This document shows, piece by piece, positions 36,541 through 45,677 of a DNA stretch of 64,000 nt (within the stretch, counting starts at the first letter, position 1; every line of letters begins with the position of its first letter). The stretch is taken from contig JACKOW010000003.1 of NCBI GenBank assembly GCA_024234055.1, positions 372,001-436,000 of the forward strand. The letters run 5' to 3'. The position numbers and the translations under genes were made by a program. The DNA is from Rhodanobacteraceae bacterium. GTDB lineage: Bacteria; Pseudomonadota; Gammaproteobacteria; Xanthomonadales; SZUA-5. A model generated the notes under the pieces. It was not told the origin of the DNA. It ran no database searches and worked only from the letters and a program-made list of their open reading frames with translations.

Positions 36541-37959
36541 GTGCTGAGCCGAATCGGAATTGCGAGCCTGAGCGCTCTGATGTACCTGCTACCCAGCATC
36601 GCTCCGGCGAATGTCACCATGGAGGAATTGCAGGGTGCCTGGCTGGGCTCCATGCAGGTACCCGACGGGCCGAAACTTCGCGTGGGCGTCGAGATCTTTC
36701 AGAAAGCCGATGGCAGCTGGGGAGGCAATGTCGCAAGTCCGGATCAGGGTGTGCGCTACATGACGGTAGGCAGCGTCAGCCTGCGTGAGGATGTGCTCAG
36801 GGTCGAACTGGCGGGCGCTCCGCTGTACGTCAGCGGCAAGGTTGACCTCGACGCTCGCCAGATCACCGGCGAGTTTGTCCAGGGCAGCAGCAGCTTCGAC
36901 CTGCAGCTGGAGTCGGTTGCCGCCTTGCCGGAAATCACTCGCCCACAGACACCGGAGGGCGAACTGCCCTACGAGGAAGTCGAGGTTCGTATCCATAATG
37001 CACCGGATCAGATCTGGCTGGCCGGCAGCCTGACCGTGCCCGCCGATGATCTGAAGCATCCTGCGGTGCTGTTGCTGGCAGGCTCGGGCCCCAGCCATCG
37101 TGACGCTTACTCGGAAGGCCACCGGCCTTTCAAGGTGCTTGCGGATGACCTGACCCGACGCGGCTATGTGGTACTGCGTGCGGACAAGCGCGGCGTCTAC
37201 AAATCCGGTGGCAACTACATCGGCGCCGAAACCGCCGACTTTGCCCGCGACGCCGAGGCAGCCATCCGCTTCCTCAGACAGCATCCCAGGGTGGACGCTT
37301 CGAAAATCGGCTTGATCGGGCACAGCGAAGGCAGTCTGGTCGCAGCCATGGCCGCGGTGTCGGAGCCGGTACAGACGATCGTGTCGATGGCCGGACCCGG
37401 GCTCAGCGTGCATGAAATCCTGCTCCTGCAAGACCAGACCGAACCGGCAGCCAAGGGCGCATCGGCAGCGGAGGTCCAGGTGCTGCTCGACTTCAGCCAG
37501 CGCTTCTACCAGACCGCGCTTGAGGCTCCTGACAGCATCGAGCGTAAAGCCCGTCTGCAGGCCTTGTATGACAATATGGGCGAGGCACAGGCGGCCATCG
37601 TCAATCGCTGGAATGACCGCAGTGGTACGCTCAATGTCGATTACGCCGCCAGGGACAGCTTTGTGGACTTTCTTCAGAATGACCCGGCCAGATACTGGCA
37701 ACAGATCAGTACGCCGGTCCTGGTGCTGAATGGCGGCAAGGACGTCCAGGTGTCAGCCGAGGAAAACGTGACCGCCATACTCGCAGCCTTGAAAAAGCGG
37801 AAAGCCAGGGCTGAATCGAAGATATTCCCGGACCTGAATCACATGTTTCAGAAGGCAGAAACGGGTGGCACCGATGAATACGGCCAGATCAGCGAATCCT
37901 TGAATCCTGCCCTGCTGACGACCGTCAACCGCTGGCTGGAGCGGACGCTGGCGCCGTAG
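36541..37959 (+). CDS. Secreted alpha/beta hydrolase with N-terminal beta domain
   Basis: About 472 residues. A signal sequence (residues about 1-23, RIGIASLSALMYLLPSIAPA) precedes a beta-rich domain (residues 30-130). The hydrolase domain follows: oxyanion region LLLAGSGPSHRD near 185, nucleophile elbow GLIGHSEGSL (Ser in GHSEG near residue 264), and catalytic His in FPDLNHMFQKAE near residue 438. The elbow GHSEG is typical of the dienelactone hydrolase/BAAT-like group of unknown substrate. The GTG at 36541 is chosen because it keeps the signal peptide; start codon support is only ACGAGAA upstream. Confidence 0.8.
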   Translation: MLSRIGIASLSALMYLLPSIAPANVTMEELQGAWLGSMQVPDGPKLRVGVEIFQKADGSWGGNVASPDQGVRYMTVGSVSLREDVLRVELAGAPLYVSGKVDLDARQITGEFVQGSSSFDLQLESVAALPEITRPQTPEGELPYEEVEVRIHNAPDQIWLAGSLTVPADDLKHPAVLLLAGSGPSHRDAYSEGHRPFKVLADDLTRRGYVVLRADKRGVYKSGGNYIGAETADFARDAEAAIRFLRQHPRVDASKIGLIGHSEGSLVAAMAAVSEPVQTIVSMAGPGLSVHEILLLQDQTEPAAKGASAAEVQVLLDFSQRFYQTALEAPDSIERKARLQALYDNMGEAQAAIVNRWNDRSGTLNVDYAARDSFVDFLQNDPARYWQQISTPVLVLNGGKDVQVSAEENVTAILAALKKRKARAESKIFPDLNHMFQKAETGGTDEYGQISESLNPALLTTVNRWLERTLAP

Positions 37960-37983
37960 CTGCGGGTGCGATCGCGAACTGGC

Positions 37984-38010
37984 CCCGGGTGCGCCTTCGG
38001 CTTACCCGGG
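37984..38010. repeat. CCCGGGT palindrome between convergent genes
   Basis: CCCGGGTGCGCC-TTCG-GCTTACCCGGG forms a stable hairpin with 7-bp perfect outer arms. It lies between the stop of the hydrolase and that of the convergent TsaC-like gene, so it could terminate both. Confidence 0.65.
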
Positions 38011-38090
38011 CTACTCGCTGTTGTGCCTGATCACCACGCTACCCGCAGGAAGCACATCTCCCCTCGCGATCATGGCTAGCCGAAAACCAT

Positions 38091-39050
38091 TCAAAGCGCG
38101 AGGTCTCGACTGCCCGCAGCCGCGCGCCGCAAGCGATCGTGCACGGCTACCCAGGCTTCAGTGTCGGGTGGCATCTCGACCAGTATTCGTATCCCGGGCT
38201 CGGCATCGAGTTGTCGCAGCGCGGCATAGAGTCCACGCGCGTAGCTCTGCGGATCGGTGCCCAGCGCAATCCCGGAAACGCCAGCGGGCAGTGGCCCCTG
38301 GGTCAACCACTGATCCGAGGATGAGGCACCGCTGCGCAGACGCTCGCGGGCGCTGTCGGCATCCACCATCACCATGGGCTTGGCCGGCGCGTAGTGGGAT
38401 TCCAGCCTCCCGCTGGCGCGCGGCCCTTGATCATCACCGGGGCGCTGCAAGGGGCCGATCAGTGCTTCGATCGCGCTGGCCGTGATCTGCCCGGGGCGCA
38501 GCAGACGTGGCTGATCACCACTGAGATCGACGATGGTCGATTCAAGTCCCACTTCGCTGGCGCCGCCATCGAGAACCACGAAGTCGGCGTCTGGAAACTC
38601 CTCGCGCACATGCGCGGCCGTGGTCGGACTGATGCGACCGAAACGGTTTGCCGATGGCGCCGCCACCGCACCGCCGAAGGCCCGCAGCAGTGCCTGCGCG
38701 ATCGGGTGCGCCGGGAGGCGCAGTCCGACCGTGTCCTGTCCACCGGTGATGATGGGATCGACAGTTGCCGCCTTCTTCAGCACCAGCGTCAGCGGGCCAG
38801 GCCAGAAGGCATCCATCAGCAGCCGGGCCTTGGCCGGAACTGTCTCGGCCCACTGGGTGATCGCCGATTGATCGGGCAGATGCACGATGACCGGGTGATC
38901 GGCTGGTCGCCCCTTGGCCAGGAAGATCCGACGCACTGCCTCCGGGTTGCGGGCGTCGGCGGCAAGTCCGTAGACCGTCTCGGTCGGCATGGCCACCAGT
39001 TCACCCCGACGCAGGGCAGCGGCGGCATTCGCGATCAGTTCCGGGTGCAT
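38091..39050 (-). CDS. L-threonylcarbamoyladenylate synthase (Sua5/TsaC2 type)
   Basis: Makes the threonylcarbamoyl-AMP used for t6A37 of ANN-decoding tRNAs. About 319 residues. The YrdC/TsaC domain (residues 1-200) shows PTETVYGLA (22-30), KGRPADHPVIVH (46-57), GPLTLVL, TVGLRLPAHPIAQ and APSANRFG. The C-terminal Sua5 domain (SGRLESHYAPAKPMVMV) makes this the longer Sua5-type enzyme. ATG 39050 (MHPELIANAAAALRRG) is chosen by homology; the frame is open to 39419, with other ATGs at 39086 and 39182, so the exact start is uncertain. Divergent from the acetolactate synthase-like gene. Confidence 0.9.
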   Translation of the reverse strand: MHPELIANAAAALRRGELVAMPTETVYGLAADARNPEAVRRIFLAKGRPADHPVIVHLPDQSAITQWAETVPAKARLLMDAFWPGPLTLVLKKAATVDPIITGGQDTVGLRLPAHPIAQALLRAFGGAVAAPSANRFGRISPTTAAHVREEFPDADFVVLDGGASEVGLESTIVDLSGDQPRLLRPGQITASAIEALIGPLQRPGDDQGPRASGRLESHYAPAKPMVMVDADSARERLRSGASSSDQWLTQGPLPAGVSGIALGTDPQSYARGLYAALRQLDAEPGIRILVEMPPDTEAWVAVHDRLRRAAAGSRDLAL

Positions 39051-39252
39051 CTGCAGCAGGGACTCCAGGCAATGTTTGCCGAGCATACGCAATCGCGGCG
39101 CAGCAACCGCGCAGCCGATCGACGCCGGCCGCTGACGATCGACGCCAGGATCTGCGGCGACCGGGACGGAAGTGTAATCCATGCGAGTTTTGCGTTGACC
39201 CAGGTTCACTTTGGCGCACAGAATCGAACGGACCCCACTCGGAGCATTGTCG

Positions 39253-40893
39253 ATGAAGGCATCAGACCTGTTCATTCGCGCGCTGGAAGCTGAGGGCGTG
39301 CAGTACATCTTCGGCATTCCCGGCGAAGAGAATCTCGACTTCCTGGAGTCGCTGCGCACCAGTTCGATCAAACTCATCCTGACCCGCCATGAGCAGGGCG
39401 CGGGATTCATGGCTGCCACCTACGGTCGCCTCACTGGTCATCCGGGTGTCTGTCTTGCCACTCTCGGTCCTGGTGCCACCAATTTCGTGACCGCAGCCGC
39501 GTACGCCCAGCTCGGCGCCATGCCGATGCTGATGATCACCGGCCAGAAGCCGGTCAAACTGAGCAAGCAGGGCCATTTCCAGATTGTCGACATCGTCGAC
39601 ATGATGCGCCCGCTCACCAAGTACACGCGGCAGATCGTCTCGGCCGACAACATTCCGGCGCGCGTGCGCGAGTCTTTCCGCCGCGCCATGGAAGAGCGAC
39701 CAGGTGCGGTGCACCTGGAACTGCCGGAGGACATCGCCGACGAAGAGACAGAGGCTTTCGTGATTCCGGCCAGCCATGTGCGCCGGCCGGTTGCCGACGA
39801 GAAGTCCATCGTCTACGCCGTGGAAGCCATTACCAACGCCAAGCGGCCGCTGCTCATGGTCGGTGCCGGCGCCAATCGCAAGACCACCAGCAAGATGCTG
39901 ACGGAATTTGTCGACAAGCTCGGCATCCCCTTCTTCACGACCCAGATGGGCAAGGGTGTCATCGACGAACACCACCCGCTGTGGCTGGGCAATGCCGCGC
40001 TGTCGGACGGAGATTTCGTGCATCGCGCCATCGACAAGGCCGACTGCATCATCAACTGCGGTCACGATGTCATCGAGAAGCCACCCTTCTTCATGCGCAC
40101 TGGCGCGCGCACGGTCATCCACCTCAACTTCTTCTCGGCCGAGGTCGACACCGTCTACTTCCCGCAAGTGGAAGTGGTCGGTGACATGGCCAACTCGATC
40201 TGGCGTCTGAAGCAGCGCCTGGAACGCCAGCCGCATTGGGATTTCGCCTATTTCGACGGCATCCGCCGTGCACTCAACGATCATCTGAAGCTGCGTTCCG
40301 ATGACGAGCGCTTCCCGATCCATCCGGTGAAGATGGTCGACATCGTGCGCCAGGAAGTGTCGCGCGACGGCCTCGTCTGCCTCGACAACGGCATGTACAA
40401 GATCTGGTATGCGCGTTACTACCGCTGCTACGAACCCAACACCATGCTCCTCGACAACGCGCTGGCCACCATGGGTGCCGGCCTGCCGAGCGCCATGGCG
40501 GCCAAGATGGTCTATCCGGATCGCAATGTGGTCGCAGTCTGCGGCGATGGCGGATTCATGATGAACTCGCAGGAAATCGAGACGGCGGTCCGTCTGAACC
40601 TCAACATCGTGGTCATCATCATCAGCGATAACGCCTTCGGCATGATCAAGTGGAAGCAATCGGGCATGGGCTTCGAGAACTTCGGCATGGACATGAACAA
40701 TCCGGATTTCGTCAAGCTCGCCGAAGCCTACGGCGCCCGTGGCTGGCGCCCGAACAGCACCGCCGAGTTCCAGTCCATGCTCAAGCAGGCGCTGCTGGAA
40801 CCGGGCGTGGACATCATCGAACTGGCCATCGATTACTCCGAGAATCACGCCATCCTGAACAAGGAAATCAAGGAGTTGAGCGCGGCTTTGTAG
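39253..40893 (+). CDS. Acetolactate synthase-like ThDP-dependent enzyme
   Basis: 546 residues. N-terminal ThDP-binding Pyr domain with catalytic glutamate in RHEQGAGFMA (Glu47), a central TPP_enzyme_M domain, and C-terminal PP domain with the ThDP motif GDGGFMMNSQEIETA at about residues 431-445. It resembles the large subunit of acetolactate synthase/catabolic AlsS more than pyruvate oxidase. The small subunit is not adjacent, so a catabolic AlsS-type role or another decarboxylase role is possible. Good ribosome site GGAG 8-11 bases upstream. An aldehyde dehydrogenase follows, probably in the same transcript, which suggests the pair oxidise an aldehyde produced by this enzyme. Confidence 0.82.
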   Translation: MKASDLFIRALEAEGVQYIFGIPGEENLDFLESLRTSSIKLILTRHEQGAGFMAATYGRLTGHPGVCLATLGPGATNFVTAAAYAQLGAMPMLMITGQKPVKLSKQGHFQIVDIVDMMRPLTKYTRQIVSADNIPARVRESFRRAMEERPGAVHLELPEDIADEETEAFVIPASHVRRPVADEKSIVYAVEAITNAKRPLLMVGAGANRKTTSKMLTEFVDKLGIPFFTTQMGKGVIDEHHPLWLGNAALSDGDFVHRAIDKADCIINCGHDVIEKPPFFMRTGARTVIHLNFFSAEVDTVYFPQVEVVGDMANSIWRLKQRLERQPHWDFAYFDGIRRALNDHLKLRSDDERFPIHPVKMVDIVRQEVSRDGLVCLDNGMYKIWYARYYRCYEPNTMLLDNALATMGAGLPSAMAAKMVYPDRNVVAVCGDGGFMMNSQEIETAVRLNLNIVVIIISDNAFGMIKWKQSGMGFENFGMDMNNPDFVKLAEAYGARGWRPNSTAEFQSMLKQALLEPGVDIIELAIDYSENHAILNKEIKELSAAL

Positions 40894-40904
40894 TCTCGTT
40901 CCGG

Positions 40905-40936
40905 CCATTGACGCGGCGGGCCGGCCGCGTCAATGG
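40905..40936 (+). terminator. Long hairpin between the ThDP enzyme and the aldehyde dehydrogenase
   Basis: Perfect 13-bp stem CCATTGACGCGGC / GCCGCGTCAATGG with loop GGGCCG, 12 bases after the upstream stop. There is no T-run, so it is more likely a processing or attenuation element than a full stop. Confidence 0.6.
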
Positions 40937-41011
40937 CGCAGTTTCGGATGGCGGTGCGGGCAAGCCCGCCCGTCGCCCCCAGGCAATCCTTCGGGCCATC
41001 AGGAGACACAG

Positions 41012-42445
41012 ATGTTGCGTGACGCCTATCCCTATTACCTGGCCAACAAGGCCATTCAGGCCAACACCGACCTCGAGGTCACCGACAAGTACACCGGCAA
41101 GGTGGCCACACGCGTGGCCCAGGCCGATGCGGCCGCCATTCACGCGGCCATCGACGCCGCCGTCAGATCGCAGAAGGCGCTTCGCGATTTCCGCCCCTAC
41201 CAGCGCAAGGCCGTGCTTGAGCATTGCGTCAAGCGCTTCAAGGAACGCTTCGACGAACTCGCCCATGCCCTGTGCATCGAGGCCGGCAAGCCGATCAAGG
41301 ATGCCCGCGGCGAAGTGACCCGCCTGATCGACACCTTCCAGGTGGGCGCGGAAGAAGCGGTGCGCATCCACGGCGAAGTCATGGATCTGGAGATCTCTGC
41401 GCGGGCCAAGGGCTATCGCGGCTTCTGGAAGCGCACACCGATTGGTCCCTGCTCACTGATCTCACCGTTCAACTTCCCGCTGAACCTGGCCGCGCACAAG
41501 ATCGCGCCGGCCATTGCCGCAGGCTGTCCCTTCGTGATGAAGCCAGCCAGTCGCACACCGATCGGCGCCATCATCATCGGCGAGGTGCTGGCCGAAACCG
41601 ATCTGCCGGAAGGCTCCTTCTCGATTCTCCCCTGCCATCGCGACGGCGCCGATCTGTTCACCGTCGACGAGCGCTTCAAGCTGCTGTCCTTCACCGGTTC
41701 ACCCGGTGTGGGCTGGGACCTGAAGGCGCGCGCCGGCAAGAAGAAGGTCATTCTGGAACTGGGTGGCAACGCCGCCTGCGTGGTCGACGAGGATCAGGGC
41801 GAGCGCCTGGACCATGTCGCCGACCGCATCGTCTTCGGCGCTTACTACCAGTCGGGTCAGAGCTGTATCAGCGTGCAGCGCATCCTGATCCATCGCTCGC
41901 TCTACCCTGCGCTGCGCGAGAAGCTGACCGAACGGGTTTCCAACCTGGTGCATGGTGATCCACGCCAGGAAGACACCTTCATCGGACCGATGATTTCCGA
42001 AGGCGAAGCCAAGCGCCTGCATGGCTGGATCGAAGCCGCTCGGGCTGGCGGCGCGAATATCCTCTGCGGCGGCACCCGTGAGGGCGCCATGTTGCGGGCC
42101 ACCTTGATCGAGAACGCAGGTCCGGCCATGGACGTCAGTTGCCAGGAGGCCTTCGGTCCGGTGGCACTGATCGAGCCCTTCGACGATTTCGATGCGGTGC
42201 TGGAACGGGTCGACGATTCCATGTTCGGCCTCCAGGCCGGCATCTTTACGGACTCGATGTCCAGAGCCATGAAAGCCTGGGATCGACTCGATGTGGGCGG
42301 CGTGGTCATCGGCGATGTGCCGTCGTGGCGCGTCGACAACATGCCTTACGGCGGCGTCAAGGATTCCGGTCTGGGTCGAGAAGGCGTGCGCTTTGCCATC
42401 GAGGACATGACCGAGATTCGCCTGCTGGTGGTCAAGGATCCCTGA
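41012..42445 (+). CDS. NAD(P)-dependent aldehyde dehydrogenase
   Basis: 477 residues. Rossmann-type cofactor domain with the ALDH motif SLISPFNFPLNLAAHKIAPA. Catalytic glutamate in VILELGGNAACVV, catalytic cysteine in YYQSGQSCISVQRI, and C-terminal MPYGGVKDSGLGREG. All required residues are present. It resembles phosphonoacetaldehyde/glyceraldehyde-type dehydrogenases, but the aldehyde cannot be named from sequence. The ATG at 41012 follows AGGAGAC. A strong terminator follows at 42472. Probable operon with the acetolactate synthase-like gene. Confidence 0.9.
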   Translation: MLRDAYPYYLANKAIQANTDLEVTDKYTGKVATRVAQADAAAIHAAIDAAVRSQKALRDFRPYQRKAVLEHCVKRFKERFDELAHALCIEAGKPIKDARGEVTRLIDTFQVGAEEAVRIHGEVMDLEISARAKGYRGFWKRTPIGPCSLISPFNFPLNLAAHKIAPAIAAGCPFVMKPASRTPIGAIIIGEVLAETDLPEGSFSILPCHRDGADLFTVDERFKLLSFTGSPGVGWDLKARAGKKKVILELGGNAACVVDEDQGERLDHVADRIVFGAYYQSGQSCISVQRILIHRSLYPALREKLTERVSNLVHGDPRQEDTFIGPMISEGEAKRLHGWIEAARAGGANILCGGTREGAMLRATLIENAGPAMDVSCQEAFGPVALIEPFDDFDAVLERVDDSMFGLQAGIFTDSMSRAMKAWDRLDVGGVVIGDVPSWRVDNMPYGGVKDSGLGREGVRFAIEDMTEIRLLVVKDP

Positions 42446-42471
42446 TCCTCAAGCGGCTTCAGGCACCCGGC

Positions 42472-42495
42472 AAAGGCCCGCGATGCGGGCCTTTT
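42472..42495 (+). terminator. Terminator after the aldehyde dehydrogenase
   Basis: Perfect 10-bp stem AAAGGCCCGC / GCGGGCCTTT with loop GAT, followed by a T. Confidence 0.93.
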
Positions 42496-42537
42496 GTTTG
42501 CATGCTCCACGGCTTGCCTGGACTGGAAGATCGCCCC

Positions 42538-42625
42538 TGTGGGAGCGGATTCATCCGCGATCGCCGCTTTCATGATCCACAGCCTTCGCGCACAGCGGTC
42601 GCGCCGCAAGGGCGCTCCTACAGGG
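42538..42625. repeat. GTGGGAGCGG repeat with inverted ends
   Basis: CTGTGGGAGCGGATTCATCCG and the right end GCAAGGGCGCTCCTACAG pair with one mismatch over 11 bases. The same right end recurs at 60754-60780. Similar to repeats common in Xanthomonadales intergenic regions. Confidence 0.75.
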
Positions 42626-43038
42626 AGCGAAATTGTCAGGGAATGCTGAATCCGAGTGCGTGAGTCAGGCGAATCCCTGTCCCCCAGTCAGCCTCCATTC
42701 CGTCACTTGTGGCAAGAATCTGGCACCTGCATTTGGAGTGCACGCTCTAGCGCGCTGCAGGTACGGTTGTTGCTAGGGCCAGCCGAAATGGCTGGTTTGC
42801 GGTGTCCAGGATGGCACACCGCGCACGTGGAACCCGTCGCGTTGGCCGCGTGACGGCAAGTCTGAGCAGTCGGGGCTAAACGAAGAACCCCTCGCTGCAC
42901 AGACCAACTAACAGCGTTCGAACCGTGGCAAGGAACTTGTCCCGGCTCGTTACGTTCCCTGGTCCTGGTACTTGTCTGGTCGGTGCTTTCGAGCCCTGGC
43001 CGAGAAGTGCGGAAGGATGCTCGAACGGAGAAACCCGC
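42626..43038. other. Gene-free leader before the SleB-like gene
   Basis: No convincing gene. Two hairpins stand in a row: CCAGCC-GAAAT-GGCTGG (42780-42796) and GCGGTGT...ACACCGC (about 42799-42822). Their role, if any, is unknown. Confidence 0.45.
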
Positions 43039-43476
43039 ATGAAGTTGGCCTGGATACTCTGGCTAAGCTCGTTTTCACCCACCCCGATGGCGGACTCGAT
43101 GTGTCTCGCCACCACGATCTACCTCGAAGCCCGCAATCAGTCGGTAGAAGGGCAACTGGCAGTTGCCGAAGTGGCACTGCGGCGTCGCGACAGCGGCCGT
43201 TATGGCAATCAGCTCTGCGAGGTGTTGACCCAGCCCAAGCAATTCGCGCTGACACTGGTGTCACCCGACAAGGAGATCACCGACTGGAAGGCCTTTGGCC
43301 GATCCTGGAAGGTCACCATGGAAGCCTTGCGCAACTGGCAACTGCCGGAGCCGCAACGGCGACTGATCGTCCCCGGCGCAGACCATTTTCTCGCCTATGA
43401 GCGGGTCAGCACTCACTGGTCCAGCGGCGAACCCCTGCACATCATCGGTGACCACGGCTTCTACCGGGTGAACTGA
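43039..43476 (+). CDS. SleB-like cell wall hydrolase
   Basis: 145 residues. A short signal-like N-terminus (MKLAWILWLSSFSPTPMA) precedes the Hydrolase_2/SleB signature (CLATTIYLEARNQSVEGQLAVAEVALRR near 22-49), followed by TQPKQFALTL and HIIGDHGFYRV. In spore-formers this domain is a lytic transglycosylase; in proteobacteria it occurs as stand-alone periplasmic enzymes. The catalytic Glu is in LEARN. The ATG at 43039 has CGGAG upstream. It stands alone between two repeat regions. Confidence 0.85.
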   Translation: MKLAWILWLSSFSPTPMADSMCLATTIYLEARNQSVEGQLAVAEVALRRRDSGRYGNQLCEVLTQPKQFALTLVSPDKEITDWKAFGRSWKVTMEALRNWQLPEPQRRLIVPGADHFLAYERVSTHWSSGEPLHIIGDHGFYRVN

Positions 43477-43485
43477 CAGCAAAAA

Positions 43486-43566
43486 CGAGGGCACGAGGGC
43501 ACGAGGGCACGAGGGCAGGCAATAGCATTGCGCAGCAACTCCTCGCCTTTTCCTGCCCTCGAGCCT
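43486..43566. repeat. GAGGGC-element E
   Basis: Three-and-a-half perfect 9-bp units CGAGGGCAC at 43486-43517, then a 34-bp spacer, then CCTGCCCTCGAG at 43551-43562. Short version of the inverted-arm design. It lies downstream of the SleB-like gene and upstream of the convergent PstS-OmpA gene. Confidence 0.8.
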
Positions 43567-43738
43567 TCGCCGATCGCTGGCAGCGCTGACGGACTTGAAG
43601 GATCGAAGCGAAGTCGACTGCGCGAGGCCAGACTTGACGATTTCGCAGGGCAATAGCTCCTCTATTGCCCAAGAAGGCGGCGAAATATGGACCGCACGGG
43701 CGGATTTGCAGCCGATCGCTTTCAAGTCCGACAGGCTG

Positions 43739-45088
43739 CTAGCCCTGAGGCGAACGCGGTTCCGCCAACCACACCTCGACGCGCTCGTTCCGGGCGCGGG
43801 TTTCGGCTCGGTCAATCGGGGCCACCGCAGCGCCGTCGACAAATCCGCGACTCATCTCGGTCCGCACACCACGGGACGCCAGTATCTGGGAGATGTAATC
43901 GACCCGGTCATTGACCGCAAACAGGGTCATCATCGGCGAGCGCTCGCTGGAGACGCCGAAGGCCGCAAGCCGCAGTTGTTTGCCGCGATTTGCCGGCTGG
44001 TTCATGAAATCACTGACACGCTCGATATCGCGCAGCGCGCGGCTGTCGAGCGTGGCGCTCTGCGGGCGAAAGCGAAAATTCAGCGAGAGCCGCTCGGCGT
44101 CGGCGATAACGTCGTAGTAGCCGTCGGGATTGCCCGGCAGCGGATCGACCTCGGCCACGAAGATGTCCTGGGCTACGAAGCCCGCCGCGGCCGTGACCTT
44201 CTGTCCGGCACTGCCCTGAACGAAGTCGAGGAACTCCCGGGTCGTTGCTGACGCTTCTCTGGCTGAGTACAGATAGAGCCGTCTGGCCAACAGATAATCT
44301 TCCGTGGCAATCGAGAGCGCGTCAGCCTTCAAGGCCGTGGTGCCCGCTGCCCTGACGGCCACCGCCTTGCCTTGTGCGATATGCGAGAAGCCGACGAAAC
44401 CCAGCGCCTGGCGATCCGCCGCCACCGCCCGATCCAGTTCCGCCGAGGATTCGAAGCGGCGGCTCTGGCTGCTGAGCTGGGCGCCGTCGCTCATCACCAT
44501 GGTCTTGAAACTGTCGAAGGTACCGGAGTTCTCGTCGCGCGCGTAGAGTCTGATCGGGCCCGGGGCTCCGCCGAGACCCGACCAGTTGCTGATCCGGCCG
44601 GCAAAGGCATCGCGAATCTGATCGGCACTGAGCTCGCTGACCGGATTGTCCGGGTGCACGACGATCGCCAGGCCATCCAGCGCGATCACATGCTCCTGGT
44701 CGGCGGAGTGCAGATTGCCGATGGCGCGGGCATCCCGGACCTCCTCGGCCTTGGCTTCACGCGATGCCATCCACAGATCGGCGGCACCCGATTTCAGGTC
44801 GGCATAGCCCGTATTGGTACCATGCGCCTTGACGATGCCGTGGAACTTGCTGCCATCGGCGCGTCGGCCCTCGATCAGGAATTCCTGCGGAGACGTCTCC
44901 GACTGTTTCACGCCGACGAAGCCCTTGGAACGCGCATACGCCATCAGCAGGTCGGGCCCCAGTCGTGCGCCGATGGTGTTGGAGCCGTGCAGTCGCAGGC
45001 TGATGTCCTCGGCCTGGGCCATCGAACTGAGGGCGCCCAGCAACATCCAGCATGCCAGCGACGAGAAACGGGGTCTGACCAAGGCCAT
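43739..45088 (-). CDS. PstS-like periplasmic binding protein fused to an OmpA domain
   Basis: 449 residues. A signal peptide (residues 1-26, SSLACWMLLGALSSMAQA) is followed by a phosphate-binding-type PBP domain (residues about 28-280: LRLHGSNTIGARLGPDLLMAYARSKG, VVHPDNPVSELSADQIRDAFAGRISNW, DENSGTFDSFKTM). A C-terminal OmpA-like peptidoglycan-binding domain (residues about 320-445) contains LRLAAFGVSSERSP, RVDYISQILASRGV and RAETRARNERVEVWL. No ABC transporter genes are adjacent, so it is not part of a Pst operon. The fusion suggests a phosphate or other anion sensor tethered to the cell wall. Confidence 0.82.
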   Translation of the reverse strand: MALVRPRFSSLACWMLLGALSSMAQAEDISLRLHGSNTIGARLGPDLLMAYARSKGFVGVKQSETSPQEFLIEGRRADGSKFHGIVKAHGTNTGYADLKSGAADLWMASREAKAEEVRDARAIGNLHSADQEHVIALDGLAIVVHPDNPVSELSADQIRDAFAGRISNWSGLGGAPGPIRLYARDENSGTFDSFKTMVMSDGAQLSSQSRRFESSAELDRAVAADRQALGFVGFSHIAQGKAVAVRAAGTTALKADALSIATEDYLLARRLYLYSAREASATTREFLDFVQGSAGQKVTAAAGFVAQDIFVAEVDPLPGNPDGYYDVIADAERLSLNFRFRPQSATLDSRALRDIERVSDFMNQPANRGKQLRLAAFGVSSERSPMMTLFAVNDRVDYISQILASRGVRTEMSRGFVDGAAVAPIDRAETRARNERVEVWLAEPRSPQG

Positions 45089-45184
45089 GGCTGCCTTCCA
45101 TCCGGGGAGATGGAAGCACCTTAGGCTCGGTCAATGACGCCTGCGTTGCCACCAGATTGCGCTGCCAAGCACGATGCCGGCGGC

Positions 45185-45577
45185 TCAGCCCGGCCCCGGC
45201 TGCGAATTCTCGTGCTCGCGCACCGAGCGCGCGACCAGACCGACGCCAGCCGCGATCATTCCCAGGATGATCAGCGTGTTGTACAGACTGGTCGGGGCAA
45301 AATAGACGCGCAGATTGGCGATGATGCCGGCCAGAATGATGAGGATGCCGGCCGACACCAGAAACCAGCCGATGATCGACTTGCCGTTGTAGAACACGAT
45401 GCCCAGCCCCAGCAGGAAGGGCACCAGCGACAGCCCGAAGGCATCGTAGCCATACAGGCTCCAGCCACCGCTGGTCACCATGACCTGCTTGAGCAGCAGG
45501 TAGCCGCCAGCCACCACCAGTCCCAGTCCGAGGAAAAACTCACCCAAGCCACCTGATGTGCCGCCTGCGCCGCGCAT
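45185..45577 (-). CDS. Four-helix membrane protein, unknown function
   Basis: 130 residues with a Gly-rich N-terminus (MRGAGGTSGGLGEFFLG) and four hydrophobic helices. No known motif. GGAGGT lies at good spacing before the ATG at 45577; a second ATG 12 bases upstream (45589) is less likely. The hypothetical gene follows the PstS-OmpA gene in the opposite orientation of the next cluster and stands alone. Confidence 0.75.
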   Translation of the reverse strand: MRGAGGTSGGLGEFFLGLGLVVAGGYLLLKQVMVTSGGWSLYGYDAFGLSLVPFLLGLGIVFYNGKSIIGWFLVSAGILIILAGIIANLRVYFAPTSLYNTLIILGMIAAGVGLVARSVREHENSQPGPG

Positions 45578-45677
45578 GGAAACCTCCATTCTCTGCCTGT
45601 GCTGAGTATGCCCTGCCCCGCACCACCCTGTGGGCTCTCCGCCCGCGACCGTTTCCCGCGCAAGCCGAGCCAACAGC

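Noticed and set aside
42656..42853. Small open frame upstream of the SleB-like gene
   Set aside because: No ribosome site or gene-like composition; overlaps hairpin sequences.
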